From Trichostrongylus colubriformis (taxonomy: Eukaryota > Nematoda > Chromadorea > Rhabditida > Trichostrongylidae): a stretch of 64,000 nt of DNA. Where the stretch lies: the NCBI GenBank assembly GCA_963978905.1, contig OZ022258.1, positions 49,150,591-49,214,590 on the forward strand, read 5' to 3'. The notes under the pieces were generated by a model that saw nothing but the letters and a program-made list of their open reading frames with translations, had not been told where the DNA came from and did no database searches. The position numbers and the translations under genes are program-made. Positions 1-12,736 of the stretch are shown here, piece after piece. The first letter of the stretch is position 1, and each line of letters opens with the position of its first letter.

Positions 1-146
1 TTTTTGTTCGAATCAATTTTTTCCATTTTTTAGACCATTTAGAAGTCGATGAATTCGAGCATTTTTGACACCATGTGATGAAAATGCTCGATTTCGTCGA
101 CTTTTAAATAGTCTAAAAAATAGGAAAAATTGATTCGAACAAAAAC
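1..146. repeat. Imperfect 146-bp palindrome (fold-back MITE)
   Basis: The first 66 bases are nearly the reverse complement of 82-146, with a spacer of about 15 bp. The arms begin and end with TTTTTGTTCGAATCAA and its complement. The outer left boundary may lie beyond the window. No coding content. A non-autonomous fold-back element is the simplest reading. Confidence 0.75.
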
Positions 147-159
147 CATGAGCACTATC

Positions 160-673
160 TTGTAGAGCAAAAAGAGCTCTATCGAATGGTGTAAAACACT
201 CTACCAAAAAAATTCATTTTCATTATGCAATATTGAATTGAAAAACAGGTAAAAACTTATTGCTACATGCTAAAATATGAAAAGATTCAAAATAGGTGTA
301 GCATCATTTTGTAGAGCGAAAAGAGCTCTATCGAATGCATGGCTAGATATTCTCTTAGATCTCGATGGTAGGCGAGGAAGAGAAGATAACGAAAGTGCAC
401 ACTTTTGCGATTATTGTATTTGTGAGTCTTAAAAACAGCAAAAAGTTGAGCGATTCAAATAAAAAGTAAAACCGTCATGTAGAGCTGAAAAAGCTCTATC
501 GAAACATATACACAAACAGTTTTTGATCTTGATGGCAGGCGAGAAAAATGAGGTGCGCAAGCGCCAATTTTTTGCCTTTGGCTCACTTCATTTCCAAACC
601 TCATAAATATTAGGTAGTCGAAGGAATCAAAAAACAGGTAGAACTATTTTGTAGAGCAAAAAAAGCTCTATCG
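160..673. repeat. Four-copy degenerate repeat with TAGAGC hairpin
   Basis: The core TGTAGAGC, 7 variable bases, GCTCTATCGAA occurs four times, with TAGAGC starting at 163, 312, 480 and 652 (spacings 149, 168 and 172 bp). Each core is a short hairpin with a 6-bp stem. The DNA between the cores is only partly alike; 'gatggYaggcgag' recurs before copies 3 and 4. It is either an old tandem satellite or hairpins kept in diverged spacers. It adjoins the palindrome at 1-146. Confidence 0.7.
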
Positions 674-1308
674 AAAACACATATGAACTTTGTCAAAAGA
701 TGAAGGAAATATTGTAAAAAACGGGGTTGAAAAAAACCGCGGGGACTTATTCCTCAACCCAATAGATGGCAAAAAATTCGCTTATTGCAGATTGCGATCG
801 CGGTCCTTCAAACGAAAACGAGCGACATAGTGCTGAGCCAAAACGATGTGGTTATGATGATCATGGCACTGTATCTCAAAATTACGACCGATTAATACAA
901 AATGTGGAACGAAGGAAATTTTCAAGTGCATTCAGTGAATTATCATTAACGCTCCGATATTCGATTTGCAATGCTCGTAATGGATTTTGCCATTTCTGAA
1001 AGAATTTATTCCCATTGTCACGAAGTAGGTAATACGCATCTCTCAACTCTAACCAACTCGTCTTAGTCGGGATTTAATAAACGACTGTTTTCAGTAGCAA
1101 CTGAATGTGCTTCTGCCGAGTTCCAAGCACCAAATAAACTTGTTGTTAGATTTTTCGAAGTCTTGAATATTGAAAACAAAAGAAGGATGACGCTGAATTT
1201 TTATTCGCCTCAATATGACTGTTAACTGAAAGTTAATAGAATATTTTCATACAAAATATCTGGGGAGTTTTTATTCTTATGATTTTTTTTTGATAACTGC
1301 TGATTTTC
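674..1308. other. No supported feature
   Basis: A 77-codon open frame at 766-999 starts with ATG, but no domain, splice context or repeat match was recognised. AT-rich intergenic DNA. Confidence 0.4.
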
Positions 1309-1459
1309 GCCGCAGCCCGCGATGCGACAGTTATTACAAGTATGCTGACACATTTTCATAGATTTTGTATTCTCGAGGCTTCCCCGGTCTGGTACGTAGC
1401 AACAATCGTCGGCGGTGGCTTTTTAGTTGGAGCGATAATTTCGCATCGCGGATTGCGGC
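1309..1459. mobile_element. Small MITE with ~19-bp terminal inverted repeats
   Basis: GCCGCAGCCCGCGATGCGA at 1309-1327 is the reverse complement, with one or two mismatches, of 1441-1459. The 151-bp unit has no open frame of note. It is GC-rich against AT-rich flanks, which supports insertion. No clear target duplication was seen. Confidence 0.55.
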
Positions 1460-2183
1460 GCAGTTGCGAATGAGGAACGAGTAGCGCTTCCACCCATGAA
1501 CATGACCCATGGAATAAGCCTTGGATCCACGTCACTCAGTACAGTCAAGTTTTCATTTCGTCCAGGAATGCTATGCGATTCTGGATTCGTTTAGAAGGAC
1601 AGATACTCTTTTTCATACCGGCTGAGCCTCGCAAGATATTGTATAACCCTTAAATAGCATCCATTTCCCACAAGGATGCCACGTGAAAACAGGATGCACA
1701 GCGTATCTCAGAAAGACGTTGATCATCGCCGATCCCTTCATCCTGTATATACTAAATCCTAAATTCCAACCAAGAGACCTCATCGATAAATCCTAATTGT
1801 ACCACGATGACAAGCCCAACTGCAATTATTGCAGCTCTGACAAACTGAAGTATAACCGATCGACTGTCACAAACATCCTCTTCGGTTGTCGCTGTCGTAA
1901 ATTGAGCTGCTCGACAATGACGTACGTAATTACGTCCTAGCTCAAGTGATTTTCGCCTATTATATTGGTAAAGTGTCCGTGACAGACCGACAGGAGTTCC
2001 CGCAGCGCTGCACAAGAATCTCGTATGAATCTACAAGACGACAAGAGAGAATCAAGAGGAAGCGACTTGTTCTTACGAGAACTGAGTCGAGAATAGGGTC
2101 AAGCATTATTTCAAAAGGATCGGCCACATCGGGCAGTTCACCCTTTAAATGATTTTCGATACGACCTCATCCCCATCTCTGTA

Positions 2184-2435
2184 AGGGTAACCTAAAAAAT
2201 TATCGTGTGAAAGAAGCATCGACCTGAAAGGGACAAAGACAAACTTTCAAAATTTTTGCCTCAAAAGTTATCAAGGCCTAGGTGTGCGCGCAATCTGGCG
2301 TCCTCCTCATTATCCACTACTGCTTTTGTAGTGTAGTTAAGGTGAAAGAAACCCTTAGGTTGCCTCAAAAGGTTATCGTGTGAAAGAAACATCGAGCGGG
2401 AAGGAGCAAAGGTGAGGCTTTAAAATTTTTTTACG
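2184..2435. repeat. Two direct repeats (~80 bp) flanking an inverted-duplication arm
   Basis: Sequences at about 2184-2262 and 2357-2435 share 'ttatcgtgtgaaagaa', 'catcga' and a 'tttMaaaattttt' end, in the same order and spacing. Between them lies 2282-2333, one arm of a 52-bp inverted duplication whose other arm is at 3536-3587. Confidence 0.65.
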
Positions 2436-2776
2436 ACTGGAATAAATCAACCTAATGCTGCACGCTGCAAATCAACCTCTCTTCCTTCTAATACGTTCAC
2501 TCACTTTTCCTCTTCTTATAGCCCAGTCACGATCCTCCGTCGAGGATTCCTCGATCGGTGCCTGGCTTAAGGTAGTTACTGCAAATTTAGAGCAGAGCAC
2601 AGCTGTTAGAAATTCAGCAATGACGAAAGCACGATCCGTTCGGGAGATGATCTTAAACGACTACTCCATAGAAATCAGAACCATTTCGTACTGTGAAATG
2701 TTACTATTAGCTACAGAAATCAAATATAGCAAAGCCTCTGAACCATTCACTAATATTTTTGAAATAAGATTATAGA

Positions 2777-3072
2777 AAGGATAAGGCTAAAGGATAATTC
2801 GGCTCAATCATCCCTTCTGCGGGATGCGCCAGGCATTCTGGTTCCATTTGGTATCGTGATGGCAGGTGAATGCCACTTGGCCTATACAATGACTTGCGCG
2901 GTCAAGCCGAAGTACATGTCAGTGCTCTTATTCTCCCAGAGGAATCTGGTACCATTATTCAATTTACCCACTCCAAAAGGATGGAAGTTTTAGTTGACCT
3001 AGGCGGGCACGGATTTGATCTGCGCACATGAGACTGGGTGTGTGCTTCACCTCTCTCTACACCACCTCTACC
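2777..3072 (-). mobile_element. tRNA-derived SINE, copy A
   Basis: On the minus strand this reads from a tRNA-like head (about 3000-3072, with a degenerate internal box around 3010) through the shared SINE body. The conserved block GGGATGCGCC...GGCATTC...GGTTCCATTTGG is at 2818-2850. The 3' end is a short run of AAGGATAA units at 2777-2800. The same body recurs at 7530, 30905, 38864, 41862, 50633, 51569 and 63184. Confidence 0.65.
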
Positions 3073-3535
3073 CAGAATCGAGAGATATGAAATGAAAAAA
3101 GTACAATGAAAACACAGCGGTTTGTAAAGATGAGAAGCAAAACACAAATTTTCTTTTTTTTATTCTTTGGTGATTTTTTTGGTTTCAACTATTACACAAA
3201 AAGGTTTCTACACTTCCCGATTCGTTCTGTGCGGTATTTTCAAAGTTGAGTTTGATTATTGTGACTGTATCATTCACTACACCATCTCGGCCCAGATTAA
3301 AGTCTAATGAAGTCGAATCAATAGTAGAATTTATAATACAGTAATCTTTATTACGGTTACTTGTACTATATGATACGGCTACTGTAATCTATCTGTATTT
3401 TCTGAATTCCATGTTATTTTAATTCAATTTTTTCTTCCTCTGTTGTCTCCAATATGAAGAACTGTACTCCATCACCATCATTAAGTCTTCCACAGCCTCA
3501 ATCTTCTACATACCGTATCATCATGGAATGTGTGA

Positions 3536-3587
3536 CACTACAAAAGCAGTAGTGGATAATGAGGAGGACGCCAGATTGCGCGCACAC
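3536..3587. repeat. 52-bp perfect inverted duplication (partner of 2282-2333)
   Basis: 3536-3587 is an exact reverse complement of 2282-2333 over 52 bases. On the + strand it is open, within a 67-codon frame at 3528-3731, but no protein family was recognised. Perfect identity in decayed surroundings implies a recent or constrained duplication. Confidence 0.8.
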
Positions 3588-6500
3588 TTAGGCACAACTA
3601 GGCAGGTGCTCAATGATGGGGCCTTTCACGCTCACTTACTCGCTTCACACTCCCAACACCTGTACCACCACAATAAACCACCCCTCACAGGGAAACAATA
3701 CAATATTAAAAAGCTGCTAAATAGGTGTTAATTGGCTATCACAGGTAGCAATTACGTGAGCCACTCAAAAGACCCCCCGTGTTAATGAGATAATGAGCAA
3801 CACATGGGGACGTGACTATATGCTTGAAATGTGGGAAAGGGACTAATTTAATAGATATCACTCGCAGCCAATATGAACTCTGATACGACCTGTGTTCTGT
3901 CCCGGAGTCTCACGCCAATCCAGATGTATAAAAATAATGTGAAGCACTAGAATGCTACTTCAAAGGATTCAGGAAAGGGATTCACAAGAATATTGCAAAA
4001 GAAATTTGAGGCTAACGGCGAGCTCGCCTCAATTCTGCTCCAATTCCACCAAGGAGATAAGTCCCGTGGTAGCAACAAGTATGATAGATATCTACTTGCT
4101 TATCTCGAATCAATCAATATATAAGATGAATGGGTATAATTTTTTTTTTTGTTTTGTGTTCAGTTTCTTCCCTTTTGATGCCTGCCACGTTGCATTTGAG
4201 TATGTCATTTTTCTCACTTGAGCACACTCGTGTGAGTGTATTTTAAATGAATAAATAAATAAATTGGGCAGGCCCAAGAAGGGCATTCGGTGTCACCAGC
4301 TTGCCGTTGGGCTCTGATTTCTTTTGCAGTAATCTTGTGAAAACTCTTCACAAGTTCGGGTTCAAGTACCGTCCGAGACCAAAGCCTTTGCCCACTACTC
4401 ATCATCCCTGTAACAGTTTTTGTTTTGCGCGCTGTTTAGAAAATAACCAACTAGCAACAAAATAATCAAAAACAATAAATAAATAAAAACTTCAAAAACC
4501 TTTTTGAGCTTTTCGAAACAAAATTTTGGAGCTTAATAATGCCTTTAAATGACCCGATCTCTAAAGACAGCATTGGGGGTAATGTGATTATCGAGGAATC
4601 CTTAAAAGAAGTCACTCCACCACTCCACTGTCTCGACTAGGCATCTCGACTTTTATATCCACCACTTCTTTTACTTTTCGTCCGAATTTTCTCTGATGCT
4701 GCCTTTGAATGGCCCCGTGCACCAACGAAATGGCAAGAGAATGCCTTCGTTTCTCAGATGGTGCATCCCGAGGGTCGGTCAATACAATTTCGGTCCCATC
4801 TCAGAGATTCTAGTTCTTACGAGTCTATTTCAAACTATCAGAACAACACTTTCATCTTTTTTCCTGAGGTTCGAGCTATCCCAAGGCTTTACAGCCGCAG
4901 CAGCACCTCCTTAGTAGTTATTAAACAAGCCCATAAGTTTTCCGGTAACGTAGGAAACGCCCTTTGTGAACAACAAGCCATTGTCTCGTTTGTTGAGGTG
5001 TAGCGCAGCCACAACCAACGTAGGTGGTGGTCCATAGAAAATTGTCGTAATTGCAGTAGCCGGCACTCTACGCCATCCTGTATTTTACGACGACGTCAAT
5101 TCACACCTTGCCATCATTATTCTTCCAGACGACCACCAGCCAGGTTCAATCGTGTTGCTGTTCTTATATGGGGATCTTCAAAAAAACCCTTATATAGAAA
5201 TTCTAAAAAAATTGACGAAAAAAATAGAACTGATGGATGGGAAAGGATAACAAGACAGATACAGATACTCCGATCTTGTAGGAGAAACTCATTCGTCTTA
5301 TACACCCCCATTGGGTCTTTTGAAGGCGAGAGGTGCTCGAAGATTTTAGAGAAAATGGCAACTTGAAACATTGATAAAAGTACAAAAGATTTGTGAAAGA
5401 TTAGTGTAATTTTTTATGGTGTGGTTAAAAACCTGCATAATCATTCCGCATTCACAAAAAGAAACTAATTCGCCATTTCCTGAAACAGTGGATTGTTTTG
5501 GAATTAGAAAATCCGGAAATAATTTTTAAGTCCCGAGATATTCAAAGGTGCACTTATAGTCAAAAATTGAAGTTTTAATCGTCAGCGAGACCTTCAAACA
5601 GGTATATTCAGGCGCACAGTTATTATTCTCCCAGAACAGTAAATTACTTCAAGAACGAACTATCTCTCAGAACCCAGGGAACACCTCTCGACTAGAGAAA
5701 GGAACTGGGAAGGGAGCAGTGGAATGGATTCTTTAACTAATGACTATGATTTCATTTAAGTCTTAAGGTGAATTTTCGACACTGACATTTATAACGAACA
5801 ATGCTTGCTGACTGACTCCATACACTCAGAAACCCAGGGGAAAGGACGACCAAAGGCAAGTTTTCTGACTAAAATGACCAGTTTCGAGCTAATCTCAAGG
5901 ATAGGCCATAGACGTCATACACTACAGTAAAATGAATTAATAATAATTATAGTTAGGAAAACGGCAAGCAAAACTGGGGGATATACAATACCAAATTTGA
6001 TCCGGTCTTCAGCTGCATATAATTCAAAATCGTATCGGAGAGTGAAGCTTGCGGGAAGAAAACTTTGGTATATAATTATGGGTCGTGCCGTGGTTGATTG
6101 AGAATAGATTGGAATTCTTAAAATCTTACGGATCTTACGAACAGTAGATTTCTTCTCACTGGCTTCACCATACCTAAGGGGAGAGCAGTACGGGATCAAG
6201 ACGTGCGTGTGTAAAAATCCCCTTCACTTCTGCCCTCATCCTTGGTACCATTCCAGAACGACATGACAGGATTAATAAATGATCGTGTAGCTATTTCACC
6301 TTTCTAAATCAAACCAGGAGTCAAATAGTTGGTCAAAAATCGATGGACTTTCAAGAATCGAAATGAATTGAGTCTCACAGAAATTATCATTTCTAGCCTG
6401 GTATTTAGCTGCTAGCTCCTTGGCTTTGGCTTCAGCTTCGGCTATACTCAGAAATAAATTGATTTCCTTGCTGCATTCATTCCAGAATGCAACAATTAAA

Positions 6501-7529
6501 ATAATTGTTTGGAAAATGAGGAACAAGTGAGTAACAGTAAATCACATTTCCTGCTTGGGACCCATGAAGAAATTGGGTCGGTAACACCAATAACCCTACA
6601 GAAGCAACAATGAGGAGCAAAGATCTAAGGCAATAAAACATCTAGTATCGAGTGTGTCGTGAGCTGCTACGTAGAACAATGCAAATCAACAGATCAAAGC
6701 GATGCCGACGAGGTCACCGACCGTTACCGTAATTAACATCACTGTCCAGGTTGAACCTGAGTAGCAGGGTGACATGTGTCACCTGGCAGCTGATAGGCGG
6801 AAGAGTCAATTGAAGTGGGCTGCTTGTACAATCGAGCAATTTAAATCATCAGATTCCTCAGAAAGTACATTCAAACCAGTTCTCTTTTCAGGGCAAACCA
6901 GCAATAAATCTACTCGACCTGTTCCTTCGGACAAATGCAAAAAGATTTCAATTGAGGCTTTCTAAGAAGCTCTCCGGATTCGATGATGAATAGCGACTGA
7001 AAGATAAGACAGCACCCAGATTTTATCCATCTCATTTTGGAAAGCGTCACTCACTGGACGCATCGATGAAAATTGCAGAAACGTTCGAATGTAAGCTTTC
7101 TCAAACACACCCTTGAAAAGGTGTTAGAGAGGTTCAGGACACAGGCTATGCTTTTAAAGGTACCAGCTATCAAACTTGGGGGGTGGGGTGAATGCACAAT
7201 GAGTGTGCGAGCAGTATGTACATCCTATCGCTATCCTATCCTATAAGATATCTTCATTGTATTCAGTTCAGAAAAGATTTTGTGCTGAGCAAAGCTTCAA
7301 TACCTCATTTTAAAGTTTCAAAGACGTTTTGGTGCGTATCTGATTTGAATCAGATACAGTTGTAAGCGATTAAAGACCCCTAGAATTCGTCGAAGAAACC
7401 TGACTGATCGAAATGTTCAACATCCAATCAAATAAACAGAATTTATCCTACAAAGTCAACGAGATAGGGTTGATAAGTGGTGGAACAAGGGTCAAATTTG
7501 CGCAAAGTAAGTTTTTCAAGAGAAAACTC
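3588..7529. other. Intergenic, no gene recognised
   Basis: No domain or convincing exon chain was seen. A minus-strand frame at 6296-6526 contains an alanine/lysine-rich helical-looking stretch (IAEAEAKAKELAAKYQARN) without a recognisable family. A possible remnant end of the GGGGTAA-TIR family lies at about 4563-4587. Otherwise AT-rich. Confidence 0.4.
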
Positions 7530-7740
7530 AAAGGATTGAGTTTTTAGCGTCAATCAAAAATTTGTTAGGATGCGCCACGCATTCTAGTTATATTCGGAAT
7601 GTGGTGGCAGGTGAATGCGATTTGGCCTATGCAATTACTTGACCGGGCCAGCCGATGAATAAGTCAGTATCTTTAGTTTTTCAGGTTTGTCTGGCACTAA
7701 TTCACCAATCCCAAAGGGATAAAGGGCTTGGCATCAAACG
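7530..7740 (-). mobile_element. tRNA-derived SINE, copy B (head missing)
   Basis: Shares the SINE body with copy A: GGATGCGCCACGCATTCTAG at 7568-7587, then 'ggtggcaggtgaatgcgattTggcctatgc' split over 7600-7640. The tRNA-like head expected past about 7740 is absent and pyrimidine-rich DNA begins instead. Confidence 0.6.
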
Positions 7741-8300
7741 TGAGTTTTTTCTAACATTTGCATCCTTCCTATTTATTTTATACAGGTTTTATGTTACAAA
7801 TTTTGTTTATTCACTGTATTTTCTTGATTTGTATTTGCAAATTTGTTTTTTACTCCATCTTTTGCAATTTTTGATTCCTCATTCTGCTAACACCTTTCTT
7901 TCTCACTTGATTTCCTTCTGCATTGCTCATTTGATTCATTGATATCAGATTGCACTATTAACTCTCTCACTTTATCTCTCTTTTCTATTCCTAATCAATT
8001 CCTATATAATCTCAGTATTGGGATATTTGCTTTATTTACTTACTTCTCTGGACGTTATTCATTTTTTTGGCTTTAGTTTACTTATCTCACCTTGCTTTTT
8101 CTAGTCCTCTACATTCTAGTCTTACCATCTAATTTCTTAACAGTCATATCGTCTAGTCATTATTGCTTGTCATTTTGATGTTGTTTTTCATATTTAATTT
8201 CTTTGTTTTATTTTTATTTTTATTCGAGCTTACTAATATTCTGTGTACATTTATTCACATTTCGACGTTTTTCTAATAGTTTCTTACACCTTTAAGTATT
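7741..8300. other. T-rich strand-asymmetric tract
   Basis: About 560 bp in which the + strand is strongly T-rich, with many TTTT runs and few A or G runs. Apparent ORFs here (for example 7655-7942) are low-complexity F/L/S/H translations and not genes. Confidence 0.6.
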
Positions 8301-8306
8301 CCTTTG

Positions 8307-8398
8307 GTTTTCTATTCACCTCATCTCACCGATGAGCCTCGGAGGTGAATAGAAAACAAAGTGGTTCGTATGGGTATAAAAGAGGCGAAACGAACCAC
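8307..8398. promoter_or_regulatory. Two adjacent perfect hairpins around a TATA-like motif
   Basis: 8307-8322 pairs perfectly with 8342-8357 (16 bp, 19-nt loop). 8361-8369 (GTGGTTCGT) pairs perfectly with 8390-8398. The loop of the second hairpin contains TATAAAAG at 8375-8382. This could be a Pol II core promoter, an attenuated transposon end, or chance. GTGGTTCGTATG recurs at about 19779. Confidence 0.35.
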
Positions 8399-10056
8399 TG
8401 ACCAATTTTAACATTTTTCTTAACATACAACCTTTTAATTTTTCTCCTTTTTATTTGGCTTGCCTAGACGGGCGTTGATGCAGGATTCGTTCCCGGCACC
8501 ATGACGTTGGGAACGCACGCCATCTCTAAGTACACCATCTCCGTCCTTTCAAAAGTAAGATCCCAATACAGATCCCGACGAACCCCTTCCACCCTAATTC
8601 ATCTATGCCCGCTGTCCCAGACAGGTAGTCGAGCGATAGTCAGAGTTGTTACCGAGTGCAAAGTTTGATCAGCAATTGACATACTTCAATAGAGGCCACT
8701 TCATCTGCCCAAAATCACTTATTGATGGCGACTACTCGAGAAATGTCGAAAAACACGACCACCGAGAAAGTTCGAAAAATTAAGACCTCCTCCGTTTTCT
8801 AGACAAAATACCACATTTTTTCTGAGAATCCCTGAGCCTACACTCGATCGTGGCAACGCTGTACTACATAGTCCGTGCGAACAAACATAGATACTATTTG
8901 AAAAGAGAAGAAAGAAACATTGTGGATATCTCATGTTCGACTCCTTTTAATCCTTTTAATCCTGGCATAGATACTCAGTGGCTACTTTTATTGGATCCTT
9001 TCCAAGGCTCACGATCTTATATATGCGAAGCTCAAGTTTCGATCTTATATATACGTGGCTCACAGCCTGAAAAAGATCCGGGCCGTCTGCTCCACTGGGT
9101 GGTCCGTCATGCACCCCTGTCGCAATAAGATCTAGGTAAGCCCATGGCACACTCCAGTTGATCGATACCGAGACCCGGTTCCGCACTCCATTGAAAATGC
9201 TCTCAGGATTGTGGAATTCTTCGAGTGAATTAAGTCCCAAGTTTTCTTGGCACTTCAGGTTCTGAAGAAGGCGAAGTCGCCAAAACGTTAACTGTTCATC
9301 TAAGATTACAAATTTTGGAAGGGCTTCAATAAAAGTAGCCACGAAAAATTGCGAGTGAGGAAAGACAAATCAAATACATAACAGTGAGAGCTTCTGGACG
9401 AGGATTTCTCTGGGATAACATAATGGATAGTCCATCAATGTCGTGACAGAAGAAAAATGCTCATTATCCGGTCGTAAAGATGGCAAACGCACTGGTAGGT
9501 AACAATATAGGGCTTCAGCCCAAGTAAAACCCCACAACTTATTCGCAATAGATTTATTTACCACATTATTTTATTAGTAACATTAGTATTAGTGTATTAG
9601 TAATATTAGTAGTAAGTTCATAGAAGGTAGTTTCAATGAATCATCAAAACTCCTCGGGTGAACGATATGTTTCCCCAGTATCTCAATGCCACCTACCAGC
9701 GAATCGTCACGATTACCTAACTTGCATCATAAACTAGATCCTCCGGAAATTTATCATTGAAACTTTGAAAAAGACCATTGATTCTCTGCAATGCGATGAG
9801 ATCGGTTCAGAAAAGCCACAGATCAGGGCTGAAGACAGCTTCGGAGCCAAATCGCTGCATGAGGACCCTGGCTTAGCAGATGTTAATGTTTCTGCATTCC
9901 TATACAGGGGGTAACAAAAGTGTGAGTACACTGAAAGAACTAGAAGTTAGAGGGAACGGGAAACTACTCTCAGTGAATTTTCTTTATTAGATGACCTATG
10001 ACAGAGAGTTAGACGTGTCATAGTGATTACCTTCTATTAACCCACCAAAAACACTT
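8399..10056. other. Intergenic, one unexplained minus-strand ORF
   Basis: A 128-codon minus-strand frame (8956-9342) is the longest here. It overlaps two near-repeats of 'gatcttatatatRcg' at 9013 and 9042. No domain was recognised, so it is not called as a gene. Confidence 0.35.
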
Positions 10057-10192
10057 AGGCGGCCGTCAGACTTTGCGATTTGTCGATGTTGCGGTGTGGC
10101 GGCTCCGCTCGCGAAGTAGCGAGATTGCACAATCTCAAGGTCGTAGTATCGCGTGCGAAAATGTGAAAATCGCAAAGTCTGACGGCGGCCTC
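10057..10192. mobile_element. MITE with ~25-bp TIRs (family TCAGACTTTGCGATTT)
   Basis: GTCAGACTTTGCGATTT near 10066-10081 is mirrored at about 10168-10184, and the outer AGGC/GCCT bases also match. Total length is about 136 bp. A second, more diverged member with TCAAACTTCGTGATTT ends is at 42451-42636. Interiors share 'gcggtgt' and 'atctca.ggtc.ta'. Confidence 0.7.
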
Positions 10193-10311
10193 ATGTGTAC
10201 ACTTGGCTCAGACCAAGGCCACATTTTGGCCCCAACATTCAATCAATCTTGATCCTTTTCGTTTTCGCACTATTCTATCGTCATGCGTCTTCGCGGTACG
10301 TTCCTTTTTTA

Positions 10312-10392
10312 GGTGAAGAAGTTCAGGTCCGACCTCTACATGTTGCCGGACACACCAACCGAGAAATCGCACGTCAACTCGGGAGAGCATCT
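10312..10392 (+). pseudogene. Possible Tc1-like transposase helix-turn-helix remnant
   Basis: One + frame reads GEEVQVRPLHVAGHTNREIA followed by RQLGRAS. This resembles the N-terminal helix-turn-helix of Tc1-type transposases, where 'S.REIA..LGRS' is typical. Only about 27 codons are recognisable; the catalytic domain is absent nearby. Could be coincidental. Confidence 0.3.
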
Positions 10393-12736
10393 AGTTTTGT
10401 TCTGTTCTCATCTGCTTGTGTATTGTTTGCGTTCAATGTTTATTTGTTTGTGTTTTTCTATTAGGCTTCCGCTTGCTCTTGGCACGAAGGGGATTTCCGT
10501 ATAAAAATTGTACATTCACCTATGAAACGCTGTCAGATAAAGTATATTATGGTTAACGCATGCAAGAAGCCGGTATATGTCTAGTAGCACTCTGAAGACG
10601 TCGGTGCGCACCACATTGCCTTTGGAATCTCTGAAGAACCTTTTCTACCAAGTTCACGTGGCATGACGACGACTTGGTGTTGGCCAACAAGGGCTATGTT
10701 ATTCTTTTCCGCAGCTGAACTAATCCGTTGAGCGGATTGGCGGTGTTCGTTTGAGGGCTAAAGCGGCGTACAAATATCGACATAGCCCCAACTTAAGCTG
10801 AGATGACTGGTCGATCTTGGTGACAGGGCCGGTTTAGGCTGAACGGCGTTCACTTATAGAAACTAGGGGAACAGTGGTTTTAGATTTTGGAGGGAGGTTA
10901 TCCCTGAGTTCAGCCTCCTTGTAAGGGTATGTGAAATCCCGCATCCCTCAAAAAATTTCCCTTAAATTTTTTCCCTGAGTAGGGAAAAAAACTTCCTTTC
11001 CCTGTTCTGATCATGGTCTCTTTGTTAATATCTTAGAAACGCAGGAAAACTAATTTTTGTTCTAGGCGGTGACAGAGAAATAAAGAGATAAAAGAAACGT
11101 TAGAGGACACGAAATATCGGAAAGGGAAAGGATTTGATGGTTGTTTGAAGCGAAGGAAGTCGATACTTCAATGCTAACTTCAGCGTTTTGCTGTTATTCA
11201 CCTAAATGACGAGAAAGCCTTTGACAACGACGGAAATTGGAAAAGTGGGCCGAGAATAATAAATACACCACATAACGACCTTGTGGCACAAGGTGAAAAA
11301 CAGAGCAATAGAAAGAATATTCTCGAAACGAACGGCACTTAAAAGCCACGATTCTCAAGCTGCCACGTTTGAGTGGTTTTGGCTTTCGTAAGTGAAAACT
11401 TCTAGCTTTTTTCTGAGGAAATTTCCATCTTTATTGTTATGTTCCTTTGAAGAAGCTGATGTAGTGAAAAGTTGCGTAGATGCCATTCTAATGGTCAAGA
11501 GCCAAATTCTTGACCAATAATGGCCCTGGACAACAGAACCTTTCCCCATGATAAACAGGTGCCAGATCGTTAAGAAGTACGAGAACACTGTCTTGTCACT
11601 TCCTTACTTTGTAAAATCATTGTATTGGCCAACTTGTATCCAAGTGCGACTGAAATTCTGAATGGAATTGGAAGGGTGGCGCATCTGCGAAGAACAGTCT
11701 TTGTTTTTCAATTTTTCGAGGCATTCGATTGTCGTAACCCTTCCAGTAGTTGTAGAACTTGAGAAAATTCCTTTCGATTCTTTTCAAAATATTTTTAACA
11801 CATCGTCCTAAACGTATTTCCTGACCTTCAGCAGGGCACTGAGAGTCGAGGATTCCCCGACAGGGGGTCGTATTTGACCTAATAGGAGGACGGGGGGACA
11901 TACTTTCAGATGTCAGCGATAAGCACTACAATGTAAATTTTCAACATGCACATGAGAAGCAAAGGGTTTTCATTGAAAACCCGTGTGACAAAATGTAAAA
12001 TAAATACTTTCTACCTCAGGAGCGGATGCATAGCAATAAAGCTGGTATTGTAGAAGTCAAAAAGGGAGGGGTCGTATTTGGTCGCCGTAGAGGAGGGGGG
12101 TCGCACTAAAGTAGCTATCTTCCTCGAAACCTGGGAGTGCCCTCACCTTCAGTCGCCCCTACCCCTATAGCATTCCTGGGCCTGCCAACAGCTTTCTAAT
12201 CATCAAATTTTATCCTTCCCAAATTCTTCCTTGCCGGACCAATGAGTAGACGTTCTCGCACGATGTTTCGCATGCCTTGCTAGCCTTTGCTTCGTTTTTT
12301 TTTTTTTTTGAAGACATCACCCACTTTCCATCACTACAGCAGGAGATAGCAGCTCAAATGGGAGTTTCTCAGATGTTTAGGTGTTTACATTTGCGCTACA
12401 GCCACGATTTATCCCGTAATTTTCCTAATCGAACCAGCTCGTGTATCTCAACAGGTCCAAGAGTTGTTATTTCTTGCTCAATAGCCAGGTACTCCTATGA
12501 ATGAGCGCCCCACCAGCTAGCACCAGTTGTTAGGGTGCTGAAACGATGCGACGCGCAGATGGCACATCCGAAACCCTATGATTTGACAGAGTAATTTCCG
12601 TGCACTTTTTTCTGCAAGAACGTAACGACCTCGTAAACTACTAGTTACACAGTCCATCCCAATGCGCGAAGAATGAAATCACCGCGAAAATCGTAGGAAC
12701 AATAAACTGGTGGTGAAGGGGACATATGGCTGAATA
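10393..12736. other. Intergenic, no gene recognised
   Basis: Two similar blocks containing GGGGTCGTATTTG, each followed by a G-run, lie at about 11865 and 12070 in the same orientation, perhaps decayed element ends. Open frames on the minus strand (11617-11901) have no recognisable domain. Confidence 0.35.

Noticed and set aside
8956..9342. 128-codon minus-strand ORF
   Set aside because: No recognisable family. It overlaps repeated 'gatcttatata' motifs, so it could not be supported as a gene.
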